Below are positions 59,650 to 64,000 of a DNA stretch of 64,000 nucleotides, in pieces. The stretch comes from Plectonema radiosum NIES-515 (lineage in GTDB: Bacteria; Cyanobacteriota; Cyanobacteriia; Cyanobacteriales; Nostocaceae). A model generated the notes under the pieces. That model worked only from the letters and a program-made list of their open reading frames with translations, ran no database searches and was not told the origin of the DNA. Position 1 is the first letter of the stretch, and every line of letters starts with the position of its first letter. The stretch spans positions 1 through 64,000 of the forward strand of contig NZ_JAOWRF010000316.1 of assembly GCF_025753815.1 (NCBI RefSeq). Reading direction: 5' to 3'. The position numbers and the translations under genes are program-made.

Positions 59650-61584
59650 GTGAAATTACACTGGTTACTACCCGGTACTTTTGGAAGTATTTTGATGCTA
59701 TCGTCGCCAACTTTGGCGGCAAAATTGGACTCTTGGCGTTTTGATGCCAACCAAAACCAACTAGAAATTAATACTACAGGCGCTGTTCAACCCCAGGCGC
59801 AATTAATCTTTAACCCCACTCGTTTAGTCATTGACTTGCCAGGAACAACCTTTGGGCGTCCGCAGCTAAGGCAGCAGGTAGGTGGTGCAATTACCTCAAT
59901 TCGTGTCGGGCAGTTTGATGAACAAACAACTCGCATCGTCGTCGAATTGACTCCTGGTTATACCCTAGACCCCAACCAGGTCAAATTTGTCGGCACAACT
60001 GCCAGCCGCTGGACTGTACAAATACCAACGCCAGTAGCAGAGGGAGTAGCAACTCAGCCCACAGACATTGCCGTGAGGCAATCAACAGCTACCAGGGACT
60101 TACCGCCCAGAAATATTTACAATGTGGTGAGAACCCAACCGAGCAATGTAACTCCAGCGACTAAGGCATCGGTTATCGGCACCACACAAGGAACGACTCA
60201 AATTGAAAATTTGCGGATTACAGGAGATGGATTTTTTGTCCGCACTAGTGGCGGTAATCCTCAAATTCAAGTAAATCGCAGCGACGATAGAAGGGCAATT
60301 AACATTGACATCGCTGGGGCATCTTTGTCACCAAGTTTGTCGCAACGGGATGTGTCGGTTAATCGCTATGGTGTCAACCGTATCCAATTTTCGCAACTGC
60401 AAACCAGCCCACCTGTTGTTCGCATGACTATGCAGGTGGACACAAATGGTTCTGACTGGCGGGCAAGTACCAGTAGTATTGGTGGTTTTATAATTCTACC
60501 TAATACTGGTGTAGTCAGATTACCAGGAAGTAGTAATATTACAGTTCCCGGAAGCAGCAAAGAGCGTCCCGTCCCACCACCAGTTGTCGCTAACTTGCCA
60601 GCCACAATTGGGTCTGTGGAACTGGCAGCTACTGGCACGCAATTGATAGTTAGAGGCGATCGCAATTTATCTGCCAACGGCTCTTGGGATAGATCCACTG
60701 GATTTTACCGCATCACCATTCCCAATGCTCGCTTGGCTCCCTCTGTCAGAGGTCCGGTATTTGGTCCTAATAGCCCCATTCTGAAAGTACGCTTGCAACA
60801 GCAAGACTCAAATACTGTTGCCATTTTTGTTCAACCAACACCGGGAGCACAAATTGGCGAACTCAACCAAGTTGGGGATCAGTTTGTCGCTTTACAAATA
60901 CAACCCTCTCGGCGGGGAATAACATCATCATCCAGCATTTCTGGACTTCCTTTACCTCCCTTACCACCACCAAACAGAGTCCCATTCCCAGATCCACTTA
61001 CTAACGACCGACCGACATCGCCGCCACCCTCACGCCCCGTTCCTAGAGGACGAGCGCTGGTGGTTGTTGACCCAGGACATGGCGGTAAAGACTCCGGTGC
61101 CCCCGGTTTGGGAGGACTTTTAGAAAAAGATGTAGTCCTGTCTATTAGTAAAAGAGTTGCGGCTATTTTAGAGCAAAATGGCGTACAAGCAGTTCTAACC
61201 CGCGATTCTGACTTTTTTGTCGAACTTCAAGGACGGGTAGATATAGCCGACCGAGCTAATGCGACTTTGTTTGTCAGTATTCACGCTAACTCAGTTGATA
61301 ACCGCCCAGATGTGAATGGGTTAGAACTTTATTATTACGACAGCGGTTATAACTTGGCAGAAGTAGTTCGCAGAACTATTCTCCAAAATATCAGCACTAT
61401 CAAAGACCGGGGAACGCGCAAAGCTAGATTTTATGTTCTGAGGAAAAGTTCTATGCCCTCAATTCTTGTAGAAACAGGCTACATGACCGGTCGCGAGGAT
61501 AATCCCAGGTTAGGAAACACAGAATACCAAAATCGCATGGCAGAAGCGATCGCTCGTGGTGTCCTCAGGTATCTACAACGTTAA
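59650..61584 (+). CDS. amiC: AMIN-domain N-acetylmuramoyl-L-alanine amidase, copy 2
   Basis: A 644-residue paralogue of the preceding gene with the same order: signal peptide (LHWLLPGTFGSILMLSSPTL), AMIN domain (WRFDANQNQLEINTTGAV), second AMIN region (RITGDGFFVRTSGGNPQIQV), Pro-rich linker (PPLPPPNRVPFPDPL) and Amidase_3 with VVDPGHGGKDSGAPG, LLEKD, SIHANS and VETGYMTGR. The GTG at 59650 follows AGGAGA. Both zinc sites are complete. In Nostoc and Anabaena the second of such a pair (AmiC2) is needed for septal nanopores and differentiation; orthology here rests on order and architecture. Confidence 0.92.
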   Translation: MKLHWLLPGTFGSILMLSSPTLAAKLDSWRFDANQNQLEINTTGAVQPQAQLIFNPTRLVIDLPGTTFGRPQLRQQVGGAITSIRVGQFDEQTTRIVVELTPGYTLDPNQVKFVGTTASRWTVQIPTPVAEGVATQPTDIAVRQSTATRDLPPRNIYNVVRTQPSNVTPATKASVIGTTQGTTQIENLRITGDGFFVRTSGGNPQIQVNRSDDRRAINIDIAGASLSPSLSQRDVSVNRYGVNRIQFSQLQTSPPVVRMTMQVDTNGSDWRASTSSIGGFIILPNTGVVRLPGSSNITVPGSSKERPVPPPVVANLPATIGSVELAATGTQLIVRGDRNLSANGSWDRSTGFYRITIPNARLAPSVRGPVFGPNSPILKVRLQQQDSNTVAIFVQPTPGAQIGELNQVGDQFVALQIQPSRRGITSSSSISGLPLPPLPPPNRVPFPDPLTNDRPTSPPPSRPVPRGRALVVVDPGHGGKDSGAPGLGGLLEKDVVLSISKRVAAILEQNGVQAVLTRDSDFFVELQGRVDIADRANATLFVSIHANSVDNRPDVNGLELYYYDSGYNLAEVVRRTILQNISTIKDRGTRKARFYVLRKSSMPSILVETGYMTGREDNPRLGNTEYQNRMAEAIARGVLRYLQR

Positions 61585-61589
61585 AACTG

Positions 61590-61631
61590 GGGCATCGCGC
61601 ATGGGGCATCGCGCATGGGGCATCGGGCATG
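61590..61631. repeat. Three 14-bp tandem repeats
   Basis: GGGGCATCGCGCAT twice, then GGGGCATCGGGCAT, just after the stop codon of the second amidase gene. Confidence 0.85.
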
Positions 61632-61753
61632 GAAAGATTTAGAACCCGCATCACTTACAGCCGCTTCTTTAATTCCCATTGCCCATTAAACAATTGCCTA
61701 TTGCCCACTATAATCCTGTATCTTAAATCCAAAACCTAACTAAAAATCTGGCT

Positions 61754-62626
61754 GTGCTTTTATCTTCGATTTTTGAAGGCAATCAAAATCATTTTTCCGA
61801 TCTTGAACCCCAACGTGCCCCCATTGGCATCTTTGATAGTGGTGTAGGTGGTTTGACGGTACTGCGACAACTCTATCGGCAACTCCCCAATGAATCAATC
61901 ATTTACTTTGGGGATACAGCTCGACTTCCTTACGGTATTCGTTCGCAAGCAGAAATTTTGCACTTTGTGCGCGACATTCTCACCTGGATGCAACAGCAAC
62001 AAGTGAAAATGGTCATTATGGCATGTAACACCAGTTCTGCTTTAGCTTTGGAGACGGTGCGCGAAGAATTTAACTTGCCTATTCTCGGAGTCATTCTCCC
62101 AGGAGCCAAGGCAGCAGTGCAACAAGGAAAGCGGATTGGGGTAATTGCCACCCCAGCAACTGCCAAAAGTAATGCTTATCGGCAAGCTATTCTCGAAATT
62201 GATCCAGATGTTCAAGTTTGGCAAGTCGGCTGTCCGGAGTTTGTCCCCCTGATTGAACAAAACCGAATTCAAGACCCTTACACTACTGATGTTGCCCGGT
62301 CTTATCTGCAACCTTTAATACAGCAGCAAATTGATACTTTAGTTTACGGCTGTACCCATTATCCCCATCTTGAACCAGTACTGCGATCGCTTCTACCTTC
62401 TGAGGTCAAGTTAGTTGACCCAGCTGTTCATGTCGTTGCCGCTTGTACCCAAGAGTTAGACCTTCTGGGGTTAAAAAATACCCACCCACCACAGCCAACT
62501 CGCTTCGCTGTCAGTGGTTGTCCACAACAGTTTGCCCAGTCCTCCTTACCGTGGCTAGGCTGTACCCCAATGGTTGAAGTTGTGCGCTTCGACGATGCCG
62601 CAATTTCTCAAATTCAGAAATACTAG
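61754..62626 (+). CDS. murI: Glutamate racemase
   Basis: A 290-residue glutamate racemase that supplies D-glutamate for peptidoglycan. Landmarks are IGIFDSGVGGLTVLRQLYRQ (active-site Asp-Ser), the phosphate-like loop YFGDTARLPYG, the first catalytic Cys in MACNTSSALA and the second in VYGCTHYPHL. The start is GTG 61754, giving about 20 residues before the conserved IGIFDSG; later starts are possible. Clustering with two wall amidases forms a peptidoglycan gene group. Confidence 0.95.
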   Translation: MLLSSIFEGNQNHFSDLEPQRAPIGIFDSGVGGLTVLRQLYRQLPNESIIYFGDTARLPYGIRSQAEILHFVRDILTWMQQQQVKMVIMACNTSSALALETVREEFNLPILGVILPGAKAAVQQGKRIGVIATPATAKSNAYRQAILEIDPDVQVWQVGCPEFVPLIEQNRIQDPYTTDVARSYLQPLIQQQIDTLVYGCTHYPHLEPVLRSLLPSEVKLVDPAVHVVAACTQELDLLGLKNTHPPQPTRFAVSGCPQQFAQSSLPWLGCTPMVEVVRFDDAAISQIQKY

Positions 62627-62688
62627 TTAAAAAGTTAGCAGTTAGGAATGATGAGTTATGAGTTTAGAATTCTAAACTCCCAACTCCC

Positions 62689-62720
62689 GTAGAGACGTTC
62701 CACTCAGAGGCGTCTCTACT
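62689..62720. repeat. GTAGAGACG palindrome
   Basis: GTAGAGACGTTCC and GGCGTCTCTAC as imperfect arms. It is the core of the MITE-like family without its ends, between convergent genes, and may act as a terminator. Confidence 0.6.
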
Positions 62721-62724
62721 ACTC

Positions 62725-62922
62725 CTATTGACTATTAACTACTTTCGTCACATTTGGCGTTAGCGATATCTCCCGATTATGTTTCCCGCTAGAAGCTGAA
62801 GTGACACTTTTAGGTACAGGCTTTTGTCCTGTTCGCTTCGCCAGAGCTAATAATAAATACACGGTGAATAAATAACCCGCAGCTAAAATAAAAATCATCA
62901 TAGGCATGTTTGTGTAAATCAT
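62725..62922 (-). CDS. Small single-span membrane protein
   Basis: A 65-residue protein with one N-terminal helix (MPMMIFILAAGYLFTVYLLL) and a basic polar tail (KRTGQKPVPKSVTSASSGKH). No family is recognised. The frame starts at ATG 62922, where only a weak ribosome site is visible. It lies downstream of a possible riboswitch-like RNA on the same strand, which would make it a candidate target, although the 69-codon frame at 62919-63128 lies between them. Could be spurious. Confidence 0.45.
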   Translation of the reverse strand: MIYTNMPMMIFILAAGYLFTVYLLLALAKRTGQKPVPKSVTSASSGKHNREISLTPNVTKVVNSQ

Positions 62923-63179
62923 TCTTCTACCTGCACCTTTGTTAAACGAATATAAAATTGCATAAAATTTAGTCGAACCTCAGCCAACAAAGTAAATCTT
63001 GGATGGCTGTATTTTGCTATAGTGAATCTTTCCATAGAGTTTTTATTCTCTATGGTTAACCAATTAATTATTAAATTAGTTTTTTCACAGACCATACCTA
63101 CCACAACAGCTAAATTGCTAAATAGCAATTTAAACTGCGGCTTCAGCAGTCTACCCAGTCTGCGTTATTAAAAAGCGTA

Positions 63180-63370
63180 CCTCATGGCAGGAGCAACACT
63201 TATGCTCAACGTATGCTGAAATCGTGTAAGAATTTCCCATAAGGGCAACCCTTAGCTCCCAACAGACAATCAGTTGCGGCGAAAGCTGCCCTCACCAAAT
63301 GCCTTCCCGTGTAGGCTTGCACATCGCAGCAAAAATCAAAAGAATAATTTCTTTGATTCAACCTACGACA
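63180..63370 (-). ncRNA. Possible cobalamin-riboswitch-like structured RNA
   Basis: Read on the minus strand the block shows, in order, a stem GTAGGTTG...CAAGCCTAC, then ACACGGGAAGG, TTTGGTGAGGGCAGC, CGCCGCAACTGATTG, a second GGGAA (GCCCTTATGGGAAA), and GAGCAT...TGCTCCTGCC. The order GGGAA, GGTGA, CGCAACTG, GGGAA, terminal CCTGCC recalls the cobalamin riboswitch consensus, but the GCCACTG box is not clear. A GAAA tetraloop on the plus strand (GCGGCGAAAGCTGC) shows it is well structured. Tentative. Confidence 0.4.
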
Positions 63371-64000
63371 AGTTATTTAGACTCACCACACATTATGAGT
63401 AAAATCACCTATTGATGATTTATCTTTTTGGGGTGAATATCTGAAAAATTTTAAATCCCTTGATTTTAGCGTAACACAACAGTCCAGACTTTTAAGCCAA
63501 CTTTAGTGCTAAATTTAAAAATTTTCAGGGCAGCCACACAAAAGGGTGAAAGAATTTAGTATTAAGTTGCAAATAAATAATGGATCTAGTAGAAGAGATA
63601 GTTTAAGGTGTTGTTGCGAACGTTACTTACAGATTATCTTCGCAAAACTAAATTTATAGGACTAGCCTTTTCAAGGTGTTGTCTGACGGGCTGATTTGTA
63701 GTTTGTTTAAGAGAGGCGCGTAGTTACATCTATCTTAGTACAGACTATTTTCAAGCTTAATAAAACTTTTTAATAAATTTACAAAGAACGGACGGGAGAA
63801 TGATGCGCCCTGGAACAACAGGTACTACGTACCACCTTCTGTGCTTTAGAGGATGTTTGAAAAGTTAAGATGGGGCAAATTTTATGCCAATTGCCTCACT
63901 ATAATCCGGATCGTGGCAAGGTAAATAAATTTCTCCGCAGTTTCCGAACTGTACTAGTAGTTTTTGTTCAAGCGCCTACTACACCAAACTAGCCAACCAA
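63371..64000. other. Intergenic region at the window end
   Basis: About 630 bp with no supported gene or recognised RNA. It may be the promoter region of a gene beyond the window. Confidence 0.4.

Noticed and set aside
62919-63128. 69-codon minus-strand frame overlapping the small membrane protein by ATGA
   Set aside because: The overlap looks operon-like, but the peptide shows no domain, the start is weak and composition is that of AT-rich spacer.

Overview
The window is chromosomal DNA from a filamentous, probably heterocyst-forming cyanobacterium (Nostocales type). Evidence: very dense HIP1 octamers (GCGATCGC), heptameric short tandem repeats (STRR) between genes, xisH/xisI homologues, a PatA-like PATAN-receiver protein, paired AMIN-domain AmiC amidases, and many families I know mainly from cyanobacteria (DUF1816, ComFB, HAF-repeat proteins, VTE6/DUF92). 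There are no rRNA or tRNA genes that I can see.

Layout. 0-5.7 kb: a lipase-like hydrolase, a VOC protein, a sigma factor translationally coupled to a TPR protein, and two tandem secreted paralogues. 5.7-9.7 kb: a decaying toxin-antitoxin and xis region embedded in HIP1-based repeats, with a frameshifted xisH, a vapC with an in-frame stop, one intact PIN module, and a frameshifted XRE antitoxin with only the tail of its toxin. 9.7-17.7 kb: a DUF92 kinase-like membrane protein, three small membrane proteins, an RTX/HAF-repeat protein, an FTR1-like helical repeat protein with a PepSY-like membrane partner, and a broken haloperoxidase-like gene. 17.8-21.4 kb: small zinc-ribbon, DUF1816 and ComFB genes, then a TnpB insertion element with a divergent small gene and hairpin ends. 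21.5-35 kb: a type I secretion island with PpiC isomerase, cNMP/C39-like ABC exporter and HlyD adaptor bracketing two subtilisin-like proteases and a calpain-like protease. None of the three proteases shows a signal peptide, and two share the same N-terminal domain. 35-44 kb: an atypical SDR, exonuclease III, a glycosyltransferase, a zinc ribbon, a medium-chain dehydrogenase, small conserved genes and ribD. 44-48 kb: mreBCD, divergent ssb with a LexA-type operator, and a SIMPL protein. 48.5-53.5 kb: a TnpB remnant, then a PATAN-receiver protein and a large chemoreceptor whose second GAF domain has the cysteine pair of a DXCF cyanobacteriochrome. 54.6-62.6 kb: an EVE protein, a CPA2 antiporter, tandem amiC genes and murI. 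The mre-ssb-amiC-murI part is the conserved cell-wall and housekeeping backbone. The window ends with a small membrane protein gene preceded by a possible cobalamin-riboswitch-like RNA on the minus strand.

Two themes run through the window. First, a family of roughly 90-bp MITE-like elements with TAGACAT...ATGTCTA ends occurs at about a dozen places, often as adjacent pairs or arrays and twice directly abutting a stop codon. Second, accessory genes are visibly decaying (at least eight pseudogenes), while the housekeeping genes of the right half look intact. The strongest candidates for a new system are the protease-secretion island, the putative light-sensing chemoreceptor, and the TnpB element with its small divergent partner.
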